Assembly: GCF_000963925.1 (NCBI RefSeq)
Contig: NZ_BAMV01000010.1
Coordinates: 62,001-126,000, forward strand
Source: Acetobacter cibinongensis
GTDB lineage: Bacteria; Pseudomonadota; Alphaproteobacteria; Acetobacterales; Acetobacteraceae
Direction: 5' to 3'
Length of the DNA: 64,000 bases
In this document: positions 17,522 to 25,767 of the stretch, in pieces
How the letters are laid out: the number at the start of each line of letters is the position of its first letter
How positions within the stretch are numbered: the first letter of the stretch is position 1
Made by a program: the position numbers and the translations under genes
Notes under the pieces: generated by a model
What the model saw: the letters and a program-made list of their open reading frames with translations, nothing else
What the model was told of the DNA's origin: nothing
The model's database searches: none

Positions 17522-17550
17522 CCATAACAGAACGTTAACATGCCATAACA
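17522..17550. promoter_or_regulatory. direct repeat CCATAACA, candidate LysR operator
   Basis: Two identical 8-mers CCATAACA start at 17522 and 17543, that is 21 bp apart, about two helical turns. They sit between the LysR gene (start 17405) and the symporter gene (start 17660). The spacer contains AACGTTAACATG. This arrangement suits a pair of protein-binding half-sites on one face of the helix. I could not place convincing -35/-10 boxes next to them. Confidence 0.35.
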
Positions 17551-17642
17551 AATTTGAAATGCACAAAAGCTTCTGCCGTGTTGTCCCTTCCCGCCCCAGG
17601 CCGCATACTCTGGTGGCACACCCAACAGGAAGGCTTCCCATC

Positions 17643-17663
17643 ATGAGATACCGGCATTCATGA
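17643..17663 (+). other. possible six-codon leader ORF overlapping the symporter start
   Basis: ATG AGA TAC CGG CAT TCA TGA begins at 17643, nine bases after a strong AGGAAGG ribosome site. Its TGA (17661-17663) overlaps the symporter ATG (17660-17662) as ATGA. The best ribosome site therefore serves this tiny frame rather than the symporter directly, suggesting translational coupling. It may be chance. Confidence 0.3.
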
Positions 17664-19135
17664 CCCTGCTTGATCTTGCCGTGATGGCCGCCTATCTGGC
17701 CGGTATGCCGCTTTTGGCGGTGCTTCTGTCTGGGCGGCAATCCTCCACCGCCGCGTATCTGGAAGGGGGGCATGACCTCCCCTGGTGGGCCTTATGCCTG
17801 TCCATGGTTGCAACTGAGACCTCAACCCTCACCGTCATCAGTGTTCCGGGGGTCGCGTTTGGAAACGGGATGGTGTTTGTGGGGCTGGCACTCGGGTATC
17901 TGCTCGGGCGTGCCATCGTGGCCTGGAAATTTCTCCCGCTCTACACCAACGGGCAGATGCTCAGCGCGTATGACTATTTAGGCCAGCGTTTTGGCGGCGC
18001 TATGCAACGGGCTGTGTCCGCCACCTTCCTTGGCACACGCGTGCTGGCTGAAGCCGTGAGGCTTTTTGCCGGAATGCTTCCGCTTACAGCCATGTTGGCA
18101 GCAACACATATTACCATTCCGCGCTCCCTGTTGCTCATAGGCATTGTTGGGGTCACGCTTTTTTACACGCTCTGCGGGGGCCTGCGTGCCGTTGTGTGGT
18201 CCGATGCCATCCAGTTCTGCCTTTATCTTGGCGGGGCCGCAGTATGCTTTGGGCTGCTCTGGCAGGACATGCCGCCGCAGGTTGTGAGTATTTTGCACCA
18301 GGCTGGCAAATTTGCCCTGTTTTCCCACGGCACCTCCCCTTTTAGCAGCGCCTTTACCCCTCTTGCCGCTGTTGGTGGTGGCGCATTGATGACACTGGCC
18401 TCCCACGGGACAGATCAGCTTATGGTGCAGCGCGTATTAGCCGCCAGAAGCTTGCGGGAAGCCCGGTTGGCCCTGATGGGCAGTGCCGTTGGCGTAGCCG
18501 CTTTGTTTGCGTTGCTTTCTGGTGTGGGCGTTCTGCTTTGGGTACACCACGGACAGGTTGCCTTACAGGCTACAGGCCTATCGTCCCCCGATGCCGTTTT
18601 TCCCGACTACATTGTGCATGACCTTCCCTCCGGGCTGCGCGGGCTTCTGGTTGCCGCCATTCTGGCCGCCACCATGGGGTCTCTATCCTCCACACTCTCT
18701 GCCATGACAGCGGCAACAGTGGGCGATTTTCCGGCACTGTGCGCCCGTCTGGCGCGGGTTTGCAAATTGGGTCCACTGGCTCTGGCCCGCGCTCTTACGG
18801 TGTTGTGGGCCGTTGCTCTGGTCGGGGGTTCGTTGCTGTTTGCCCAAAGCAGCCAATCTGCCGTGTTGCTGGGCCTATCTATCGCGGCCTGTAGTTATGG
18901 CCCCATGCTGGGCACGTTTCTGGCAGGCATGGCCGTTCCCTCCGCGCGCGCTACGGAACTTCTGCCCGCCTTTTGTGCCACAGTCCCACTTGTTCTGTGC
19001 GCCATGCTCATCCTCCATCCCGGCGGTCATGCGGTGGCTTTCCCGTGGCTCATCCTGCTGGGCATGGTCCTGCTTTGCGTTTTCACACTTACTCTGCGTG
19101 GGGTACGAAAGGTGCTTTCAAGCCCACATCGCTAA
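17660..19135 (+). CDS. sodium-solute symporter (SSS family), candidate amino-sugar importer
   Basis: A 491-residue inner-membrane protein with about 13 hydrophobic helices and SSS family landmarks: a GxxLPWWALCLSMVATETS-like segment in helix 2, YDYLGQRFGG, the TLCGGLRAVVWSDAIQFCLYLGG motif in the middle, and an SHGTDQLMVQRVLAARS segment. It is the first gene of a rightward group with murQ, nagB and a GH20 hexosaminidase. The substrate is likely an amino sugar, MurNAc or a GlcNAc disaccharide. I recall that Tannerella uses a dedicated inner-membrane transporter (MurT) beside murK-murQ, which fits this arrangement. Specificity is inferred only. Confidence 0.85.
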   Translation: MTLLDLAVMAAYLAGMPLLAVLLSGRQSSTAAYLEGGHDLPWWALCLSMVATETSTLTVISVPGVAFGNGMVFVGLALGYLLGRAIVAWKFLPLYTNGQMLSAYDYLGQRFGGAMQRAVSATFLGTRVLAEAVRLFAGMLPLTAMLAATHITIPRSLLLIGIVGVTLFYTLCGGLRAVVWSDAIQFCLYLGGAAVCFGLLWQDMPPQVVSILHQAGKFALFSHGTSPFSSAFTPLAAVGGGALMTLASHGTDQLMVQRVLAARSLREARLALMGSAVGVAALFALLSGVGVLLWVHHGQVALQATGLSSPDAVFPDYIVHDLPSGLRGLLVAAILAATMGSLSSTLSAMTAATVGDFPALCARLARVCKLGPLALARALTVLWAVALVGGSLLFAQSSQSAVLLGLSIAACSYGPMLGTFLAGMAVPSARATELLPAFCATVPLVLCAMLILHPGGHAVAFPWLILLGMVLLCVFTLTLRGVRKVLSSPHR

Positions 19136-19187
19136 CTCTGGCTCATAACTCCAGTCTTTCTCTTGAACAGTTCAGGACAACGCTTTC

Positions 19188-20114
19188 ATGACCTCCACCA
19201 TATCGTACTCTCAGGCAGCAACCGCAAAAACAGAAATGTTTGATATGCGCTATGAGTCTCTGGATTTATGGCCAACCGGACCACTACTGGAGGCGCTGCT
19301 TGAGAGCCAGTTGGGGGCTGTTTCTTCTGTAAAGGCCGCACTGCCGGACATGGAAGGCGCCATAGCTGCTGCTCTGCCCCGTTTGCAGCGGGGTGGCCGC
19401 CTGTTTTACGTGGGTGCAGGCACGTCCGGCCGTATTGGTTTGCAGGATGGCGTTGAGCTTATCCCCACCTATGGCTGGCCTGAAAACCGGCTTGTACTGC
19501 TTCTGGCAGGCGGAGACGCGGCACTTTTTCAGCCTGTAGAAGGTGCTGAAGATGATGAAGAGGCAGCACGCAGTGCCATAACCACGCATAGCGCTGGCCC
19601 TGATGATGTTGTGATTGGCGTAGCCGCCAGTGGCGGCACACCTTATACCTGCGCGGCCCTAGCCTGCGCCCGTGCCGCAGGCAGCCTGACCATAGGTTTG
19701 TCCTGTAGCCCCAACACGCGCCTTCTGCATGAGGCTGAACTCGGTCTGTTGATCGAAACCGGCCCGGAGGTCGTGGCTGGCTCCACCCGCATGAAGGCGG
19801 GAACAGCACAGAAAGTGGCGTTAAACATGCTCTCGACCGCCCTGATGATCCGCCTTGGCCATACATGGCGCGGGCAGATGGTGGATATGCGTATTGTTAA
19901 CGCAAAGCTGGTAAAACGTGCCCACCGCATGGTGCAACATTTGACAGACTGCACGGAAGCCGAGGCTCAGGCCGCTCTAACGCAGGCGGAAGGCAACATA
20001 AAGCTGGCTGTGCTGGTCTGTTTTGGTTTTACGCCCACAACCGGCAAAGCAGCTTTAGAAGAGCATGGTGGCCACCTGCGTGCCGTTCTGGCATCCGCAC
20101 ACAGCTCGGTTTGA
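19188..20114 (+). CDS. murQ: N-acetylmuramic acid 6-phosphate etherase
   Basis: Cleaves the D-lactyl ether of MurNAc-6-P to give GlcNAc-6-P and D-lactate. The 308-residue SIS-domain protein shows YVGAGTSGRIGLQDGVELIPTYG (near residues 75-98), PVEGAEDDEEAARSA (catalytic Glu region), GVAASGGTPYTCAAL and EVVAGSTRMKAGTAQKVALNMLST, all diagnostic of MurQ. The C-terminal helical part is present. It sits 52 bp after the symporter and 40 bp before nagB. Its presence shows that the locus handles muramic acid, not only chitin-derived GlcNAc. The D-lactate could be oxidised by Dld. Confidence 0.94.
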   Translation: MTSTISYSQAATAKTEMFDMRYESLDLWPTGPLLEALLESQLGAVSSVKAALPDMEGAIAAALPRLQRGGRLFYVGAGTSGRIGLQDGVELIPTYGWPENRLVLLLAGGDAALFQPVEGAEDDEEAARSAITTHSAGPDDVVIGVAASGGTPYTCAALACARAAGSLTIGLSCSPNTRLLHEAELGLLIETGPEVVAGSTRMKAGTAQKVALNMLSTALMIRLGHTWRGQMVDMRIVNAKLVKRAHRMVQHLTDCTEAEAQAALTQAEGNIKLAVLVCFGFTPTTGKAALEEHGGHLRAVLASAHSSV

Positions 20115-20154
20115 CGAACACTGACAGTTTCTTAAAAAGGGCGTTACAGTCTTC

Positions 20155-20961
20155 ATGAAAGTTTTTTTGTGCCCCAACAGGGAAAAGCTTGCCGCCTTAA
20201 CCGCAGCTTTGCTTGCCGCGCAGATACGCACCAAGCCGGAGAGCGTGCTTGGTCTGGCAACAGGCCGCACGATGGAAGCGGTTTACGCACGGCTGGTGCT
20301 GGCCCACACCACACAGCAGCTCGATTTTTCCCGCTGCACCACGTTCAATCTGGATGAATATGCAGGGCTGGCCCCAACAGACCCCCGGTCCTACCACACC
20401 TATATGCACCAGCATTTGTTCCAACATGTGAACCTGACCGCAGAGCAAACACATCTGCCCAACGGCATGGCCGAAGACCTGTCAGCCGAAGGCGTGCGTT
20501 ACGATGCCCTAATTCAACAGGCTGGCGGCATAGACTTGCAACTTCTGGGGCTGGGCGAAAACGGCCATATAGGGTTTAACGAACCGCTAGCTTCCCTTTC
20601 CTCCCGCTCTCGACCTGTTGTGCTTGCTCCTGAAACCCGCCAGCAGAATGCTGGACTTTTTGATGGTAACCCAGACTCAGTGCCACCAAGAGCACTTACC
20701 ATGGGCACCGGCACCATTCTGGAAAGCAGAAGAATTATTCTGACAGTATCAGGCACAAGCAAAGCCCGGATTTTACAGGCGGTTCTGGAAGGCCCCGTCA
20801 CGGCCCAAAAAAGTGCGTCTGCACTGCATTTTCACAATAACTGTCTGGTTCTGGCGGATCAGGAGGCTGCAAGCTGCCTGACAACACGCAATGCTATTGA
20901 CCACGCCATGCAGCATGACCCAGAGTTATCCGCCCTGCAAACGCTCCTGACCGCATACTAA
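20155..20961 (+). CDS. nagB: glucosamine-6-phosphate deaminase
   Basis: Converts glucosamine-6-P to fructose-6-P and ammonia. The 268-residue protein has GLATGRTMEAVY (phosphate loop, near residues 33-44), FNLDEYAGL (catalytic Asp, near 64-72), SYHTYMHQHLF and LLGLGENGHIGFNEP (ring-opening His, near 131-145), all typical of NagB. No long C-terminal allosteric extension is visible. It is placed between murQ and the hexosaminidase and completes the path from GlcNAc-6-P to glycolysis together with nagA at 6.4 kb. Confidence 0.93.
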   Translation: MKVFLCPNREKLAALTAALLAAQIRTKPESVLGLATGRTMEAVYARLVLAHTTQQLDFSRCTTFNLDEYAGLAPTDPRSYHTYMHQHLFQHVNLTAEQTHLPNGMAEDLSAEGVRYDALIQQAGGIDLQLLGLGENGHIGFNEPLASLSSRSRPVVLAPETRQQNAGLFDGNPDSVPPRALTMGTGTILESRRIILTVSGTSKARILQAVLEGPVTAQKSASALHFHNNCLVLADQEAASCLTTRNAIDHAMQHDPELSALQTLLTAY

Positions 20962-20977
20962 CAAACGGATTTTCACC

Positions 20978-23179
20978 ATGTCATACAGGACCAGCCCCAT
21001 GCGTTTTTACCTGACGACCGCACTCGGACTGGTCTTATCTCTAGCGCCTGCCGTATGCGCTGCGGCTGCTGACAGCACAGGTGCGCCGGTTGCACAACAC
21101 CCTGTCATCATGCCCGCACCTTCCAGCTTGCAAACAGACGGGTCAGCTTTCGCCCTCCCACAGACCCTTGCTGTGGTCTGGCATGGTAAAAAAACTGCCC
21201 TGCTGGAAAAAGCTGTAGAGCGCTTTCGGGTGCGGCTTGAAAAAATATCCGGACAGAAGATCTCTTTTACAACACCATCATCTGACCCAAGCCTTTTTAC
21301 CCTGACGATTGCCTGTGATGAAGCTGGAGGCCCCCTGCCCTCCCTGACCATGCAGGAAGACTACACGCTGACTACCTCTGAAAGCGGCATAACCCTGAGT
21401 GCAACACAGCCTTTTGGCATTCTGCATGGCCTTGCCTCTACCTTACAGCTTGTTACGCGCACGCAGACCGGGGCGGTTCTAGCGCAGGCCACACTCAGTG
21501 ATGCTCCACGTTTCCGGTGGCGGGGCCTGATGATTGATGTCAGCCGACATTTCATGACACTCCCCACGCTTCTGCGGCAAATTGATGCCATGGAACTGAC
21601 CAAGCTCAACGCCCTGCATTTACATTTGGCAGATGGGCAAGGCTTCCGGGTGGAAAGCAAGCTCTTCCCGCGCCTGCATACCGTTGCCTCCCACGGGCAA
21701 TATTATACGCAAAACCAGATACGCACTCTGGTCTCTTATGCTGCGGACCGTGGCATCCGTATTGTGCCGGAATTTGACACACCCGGCCACAGCTTTGCCC
21801 TGCTGGAAGCCTACCCCCGTTATGCCGCACAGGCACCCTTAAACTTGACCGACCGGGCGGAAAGAAACCGCGCCGCCCTAGACCCGACCAACCCCGCCAC
21901 CTATCGGTTTGTAAACGCTTTATATGGGGAAATGGCCGCCCTGTTCCCTGACGCGTATTTCCATATTGGGGGGGATGAGGTTGTTGCCAAACAATGGAAA
22001 AATGCGCCCCGTATTATGGCTTACATGAAGGCCCATAACCTCGCCACGCCCGCAGAAATGCAGGCGGAATTTACACGGCGCGTCGCACGATCCCTAACCA
22101 GACGCCATAAGATTGTTATGGGGTGGGATGAAATAACAGCGGCTGAAATCCCGCAGGATACTGTTGTAGAAGTCTGGCGTGGGGCTGCACACACAGCCTC
22201 CGCCACCGCAGATGGTCACCCGGTTGTTGTGTCTGACGGCTATTATCTGGACAGGCTGCAACCGTCTGCCACCTTTTATCAGCGCGACCCGCTGGATATA
22301 ACGGCCAACATGGCGGAAGCAAAAGCCGCTGCACAGGTTACTGGCCCCGGCGGCACGATTGATGCGCCCGCCGTGCAGCAGGTCACCCCGCTATCCGATG
22401 CCCAGAAAGCATTAGTTCTCGGGGCTGAAGGGGCATTGTGGACGGAAATTGTCACGGAAGAGATGCTGGACAGCCGTTTGTGGCCACGCATGGCCGCGCT
22501 GGCAGAGCGCTTCTGGTCTGCTCCCGCACAGTGTGATGCCTCAACCCTTTCTGGCCGCCTTGCCGTCACACAGGACCGGCTAGAACTGCTCGGGCTGGAA
22601 AGCCGCTCAAATAGCCACCGGATGCTGACCCGCCTTGCACCGGGTGATACTGACGCGGCAGCGACACTGCTCAGCGTAACCAGCCCCATAAGAAATTACG
22701 CGCACAACCATGAACTTTTACAAATTCGGCACAAACAAACCGCAACAGAGCAAGACCTGACTGCTCCGGCTGACATTGCAAGCCCGGATAGTTTTGTAGC
22801 TGACCGCTTCAACCAACAGGCTGTAGCCTATGCCGGTGGCCAGAAAGACCTGAAACAGAGCTTGCGGGCGCAACTGACCGCATGGACTGAAAATGATGCC
22901 GCGTTTCAGGCCGCTGCTCTCCGCCACCCCGGCTTGCAGGTCGCTCTGCCTGCCTCAAACGCCTTGAAAAATCTGGCGCAGGCAGGGTTGATGGCATTGG
23001 GGTATGACCGGTCATCTGGCTGGAAACGCCGCGCGCGCGAGGCCATTTATACCGCACAAGCTGAATTTGCCGCGTCTGCCACAACCAAGGTTGTAACCAA
23101 CACCCCGCAACCTTCCTCTGACCTGTTGCAGGATATCCTGCCGGGCATTGAAAGCCTTGCAGCCGGGATTTTGCACTAA
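20978..23179 (+). CDS. exported beta-N-acetylhexosaminidase, glycoside hydrolase family 20
   Basis: Releases terminal GlcNAc from chitooligosaccharides or muropeptide glycans. A signal peptide runs to about residue 31 (VCAAAADS). The GH20b-like domain (residues 40-170) precedes the catalytic barrel, which has RWRGLMIDVSRHFM, FDTPGHSFAL and the catalytic pair D333-E334 in FHIGGDEVVAKQW, then MGWDE and GAEGALWTE. The last 170 residues have no clear domain. A second ATG at 20999 is better spaced from an AGGA and may be the true start. Gap to nagB is only 16 bp. Confidence 0.92.
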   Translation: MSYRTSPMRFYLTTALGLVLSLAPAVCAAAADSTGAPVAQHPVIMPAPSSLQTDGSAFALPQTLAVVWHGKKTALLEKAVERFRVRLEKISGQKISFTTPSSDPSLFTLTIACDEAGGPLPSLTMQEDYTLTTSESGITLSATQPFGILHGLASTLQLVTRTQTGAVLAQATLSDAPRFRWRGLMIDVSRHFMTLPTLLRQIDAMELTKLNALHLHLADGQGFRVESKLFPRLHTVASHGQYYTQNQIRTLVSYAADRGIRIVPEFDTPGHSFALLEAYPRYAAQAPLNLTDRAERNRAALDPTNPATYRFVNALYGEMAALFPDAYFHIGGDEVVAKQWKNAPRIMAYMKAHNLATPAEMQAEFTRRVARSLTRRHKIVMGWDEITAAEIPQDTVVEVWRGAAHTASATADGHPVVVSDGYYLDRLQPSATFYQRDPLDITANMAEAKAAAQVTGPGGTIDAPAVQQVTPLSDAQKALVLGAEGALWTEIVTEEMLDSRLWPRMAALAERFWSAPAQCDASTLSGRLAVTQDRLELLGLESRSNSHRMLTRLAPGDTDAAATLLSVTSPIRNYAHNHELLQIRHKQTATEQDLTAPADIASPDSFVADRFNQQAVAYAGGQKDLKQSLRAQLTAWTENDAAFQAAALRHPGLQVALPASNALKNLAQAGLMALGYDRSSGWKRRAREAIYTAQAEFAASATTKVVTNTPQPSSDLLQDILPGIESLAAGILH

Positions 23180-23348
23180 CCTGCACGCTTTATAGAAAGT
23201 AGGCCAAATATAACAAAAAAGCTAAAACAGAACCTTACTGGCCCCCAGCCGTTGAGGGCACTACGTCATACGTGATAGGAACAGCGGATTGTCTGGTGCA
23301 GACATAAGTAGACATGCACCATGCCCTCGACTGTGTGTAGGATCACTC

Positions 23349-24818
23349 TTGAACGTGCTCTCCTGGCCTTTCCGGCTTTCACTTTTCATGGCCTGTCTGG
23401 GCAGCCTGTCTGCGTGGCTGCTTAGCCCCTGCGCCAGCGCGGCCTCCCTCCCTCTCACAACCGATATTTTGCCGTCAGGGGTCCCTCTTCCCTCTCCCGC
23501 GCCCGATTTCTCCATCCCGCCGGAAGATTACAGCACTGAACTCCTGGGGGACGTGCATGGCTTACGCACATGGCTAACCCGGCAAGGCGTACGTATTACC
23601 CTACAGGATGTAGAGGAAGTCTGGGGGCTGGCATCCGGTGGCCTTCAAACCGGAGCAACTTACGATGGCATGACCGCTATTGCTGCCTCTCTCAACACAC
23701 AACAGGCTTTTGGTTGGCCGGGCGGTTTATTCAATGTCAGTGCGCTCCAGATCAGGGGACGCTCCTTTACAGCGGAACGGCTGGGCGCACTTAATACCGT
23801 CAGCGGGTATGATGCTGGGCGTTCCACCCGTTTGTTTGAAATTTGGTACGGCCAGAGCTTTTTCAATAACCATCTGGATATTCGGGGCGGGTCCATAGAT
23901 CTTGATACCGAGTTTCTGGTGAGTCAGAACGCTTCTTTTTTCCTTAACTCCAGCTTTGGCTGGCCTCTCTCCACGTCCAGTAACCTGTATTCTGGTGGGC
24001 CGTCGTGGCCCTTGTCCGCTGTTGGCGTACGCGCAAAATGGACCCCAGCCGCCCCCCTTGTGCTCATGGGTGCCATAACAAACGATAACCCGACCCGCGG
24101 GCCCTTCTACAGCTCGGTCAGCGCAACGGAGCGTGACCCGTCTGGCACATTTTTCTCCACCCATGGGGGCACCTTGGTCATGGGGGAAGCACAGCTTTAC
24201 CTTGACCTTGCCAAGCGCCTTGCTGGCGATGATGCGCCAGCCCTTCCCGGCACATGGAAAATTGGGGGCCTTTACGATAGCGGGCGCTTCCCCAGCCAGC
24301 GTTACGATAACCACGGTACCCTACTAGCAAGCCCGGACAGCACCGGTACGCCGCGCTACCACCCCGGAAACTGGATGGCCTATGCCGTGCTGGACCAGAT
24401 GATATGGCGTAAGGAGAAAAACTCTGGAAAAACCATAAACTTTTTCTTCCGGACCTCTGTCGCCAATCAGAAACGCAGCTATTTTTCTCTGGAATTACAA
24501 AGCGGCCTGACCTTTGATGAACTGATTCCCGGCCGCCCGGATGATACAATTGGCATTGCCTGGGGCACCAGCCTGTACAGCAAATCCGCTTTGAAAAACG
24601 CCGAGGATTCCGTGCGTTTTGGCACCAAAGAGCCTTATGTGCTCAAACCTGAACATCATATTGAACTCACATATCAGGCCGCCGTAACACCCTATCTGAT
24701 CGTGCAACCGGACTTTCAATATTTCTTCAATACAGGTGGCACCATTTCCCCTGCAAACACCACCCTTCCCCACCGCAGGAGCGCGGTGCTGGGCGTCAAT
24801 ATGACCACTACATTTTAA
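23349..24818 (+). CDS. oprB: OprB-type carbohydrate-selective outer-membrane porin
   Basis: About 489 residues with a signal peptide (FMACLGSLSAWLLSPCASAASL) and then a beta-rich protein starting at WLTRQGVRITLQDVEEVWGLASGGLQTGATYDG, the usual OprB entry sequence; it ends in an aromatic residue (MTTTF), as outer-membrane barrels do. I choose TTG at 23349, which has AGGA six bases upstream; a GTG at 23355 and an ATG at 23388 are alternatives, and the long frame beginning at 23289 lacks a convincing ribosome site. It likely admits amino sugars released by the GH20 enzyme. It ends 28 bp before the CRISPR array. Confidence 0.87.
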   Translation: MNVLSWPFRLSLFMACLGSLSAWLLSPCASAASLPLTTDILPSGVPLPSPAPDFSIPPEDYSTELLGDVHGLRTWLTRQGVRITLQDVEEVWGLASGGLQTGATYDGMTAIAASLNTQQAFGWPGGLFNVSALQIRGRSFTAERLGALNTVSGYDAGRSTRLFEIWYGQSFFNNHLDIRGGSIDLDTEFLVSQNASFFLNSSFGWPLSTSSNLYSGGPSWPLSAVGVRAKWTPAAPLVLMGAITNDNPTRGPFYSSVSATERDPSGTFFSTHGGTLVMGEAQLYLDLAKRLAGDDAPALPGTWKIGGLYDSGRFPSQRYDNHGTLLASPDSTGTPRYHPGNWMAYAVLDQMIWRKEKNSGKTINFFFRTSVANQKRSYFSLELQSGLTFDELIPGRPDDTIGIAWGTSLYSKSALKNAEDSVRFGTKEPYVLKPEHHIELTYQAAVTPYLIVQPDFQYFFNTGGTISPANTTLPHRRSAVLGVNMTTTF

Positions 24819-24845
24819 CAAGGGCAGACGTTACGCTTCCCTCTG

Positions 24846-25054
24846 TTTATGAGTCTTCCTGTGCGGCAGTGAACGCCCCCTCTGGAACATTGATGACGTC
24901 CGCGAATTTCTGAGCTGCCTATGCGGCAGTGAACCACGGTAGCGGGAACGTGTGACACGGATTTACTTTCTGAGCTGCCTGTGCGGCAGTGAACCCAAAC
25001 TGCCTGTATTTTGAGTTGGGGATGCATTTCTGAGCTGCCTGTGCGGCAGTGAAC
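24846..25054 (-). CRISPR. type I-F CRISPR array, four repeats and three spacers
   Basis: Intact 28-nt repeats lie at 24907-24934, 24967-24994 and 25027-25054, and a degenerate one at 24846-24874. In crRNA sense the repeat begins GTTCACTGCC, has loop GCACA, then GGCAGCTCAGAAA, which is the type I-F consensus with a five-base-pair Cas6f hairpin. Spacers are 32 nt each (24875-24906, 24935-24966, 24995-25026). The repeat at 24907 has one loop change (GCATA). The leftmost repeat has a broken stem (GGAAG instead of GGCAG) and an insertion, marking the leader-distal end. The array is therefore read leftward, the same way as the cas genes. Confidence 0.96.
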
Positions 25055-25185
25055 TAGAGGGAAAAGCTTGTAATCGCCTGAAAACTATAGAGTAAAGCCT
25101 TTTAAGCCGGATTTACCCCTCTTTTTTAGAGGATTATCTATCTATTTGATTTTAAAAGATCTTTTTTAGGCCTCTCAAAAAAGGG
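25055..25185 (-). promoter_or_regulatory. CRISPR leader region
   Basis: An AT-rich stretch between the first intact repeat and the csy4 stop codon. It contains A/T runs and a short inverted repeat CCTCT/AGAGG (25118-25132). Its position next to the leader-proximal, perfect repeat and opposite the decayed repeat identifies it as the leader. A TATAGT on the minus strand near 25084-25089 could be a -10 element, but no good -35 is seen. Confidence 0.6.
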
Positions 25186-25767
25186 TCAAAACCAGGGGAC
25201 AGTGCCCCCTAAACTCAACCCATAAGTACTGAACATGCCCGCCTTGGGCTGTTCCTGTACAGGTTCATGAGAAATAAAAAGTGGGAAGCGTTTTTGCCCC
25301 GTGCTGGCGCTGCTTATCATTACAAAAGGCAAGCGCAGCCGCTCGGCCGCTGTGTCTGGTATGGTGTGCTGTGCTGCTTGCTTATCCAACCCGTGCCTGC
25401 GCATGGCACGGCGCCGTAGCCGTGCCGGACTGCTTTTGGCCTGCACACGTTTGACAAGCCGATGCTGACAGGCTTTCGGCACAGGCAGAATATCGGCACT
25501 GGCCGTATAGTCCCGCACCACGCCCAGCCATTGCGCACCAGCCAAAGCCTGCAAAGCCTCCTGCGTTCCGTGCAGCCGCATACATCCACCCAAATTAGGG
25601 GGTGTATCAGCATATTCAGGAAAGCTTACACCAATCTGCTGCGCCCCCATCCCGACAAGAGCTTTATGGAGCGCACTGAAAAGCGCCTCCATAACGATGT
25701 GCTGCGCAATTTCAGGGTTGGGCAGGCAGCGAATATCTTGGTAAAAGTTATTCAGGTCAGCCGGCAT
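25186..25767 (-). CDS. cas6f: CRISPR type I-F crRNA endonuclease Cas6f (Csy4)
   Basis: Processes the pre-crRNA at each repeat hairpin and stays bound to the crRNA 3' end. The protein (about 193 residues from the ATG at 25767) shows [16 protein letters not shown] near the N-terminus, then [11 protein letters not shown], aligning His34 with the catalytic His29 of Pseudomonas Csy4. The arginine-rich [11 protein letters not shown] helix would grip the repeat hairpin, and [23 protein letters not shown] is the usual C-terminus. A GTG at 25779 is an alternative start. It overlaps the end of csy3 by about 11 bp and is the last gene before the array. Confidence 0.93.
   Translation of the reverse strand: MPADLNNFYQDIRCLPNPEIAQHIVMEALFSALHKALVGMGAQQIGVSFPEYADTPPNLGGCMRLHGTQEALQALAGAQWLGVVRDYTASADILPVPKACQHRLVKRVQAKSSPARLRRRAMRRHGLDKQAAQHTIPDTAAERLRLPFVMISSASTGQKRFPLFISHEPVQEQPKAGMFSTYGLSLGGTVPWF

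Noticed and set aside
24958..25116. Shared 9-mer CGGATTTAC in a spacer (24958-24966) and the CRISPR leader (25108-25116)
   Set aside because: Too short for self-targeting or a repeat; best explained by chance.
25118..25132. Small hairpin CCTCT/AGAGG after csy4 as a cas operon terminator
   Set aside because: Only five base pairs and no T-run on the transcribed side; more likely just part of the leader.
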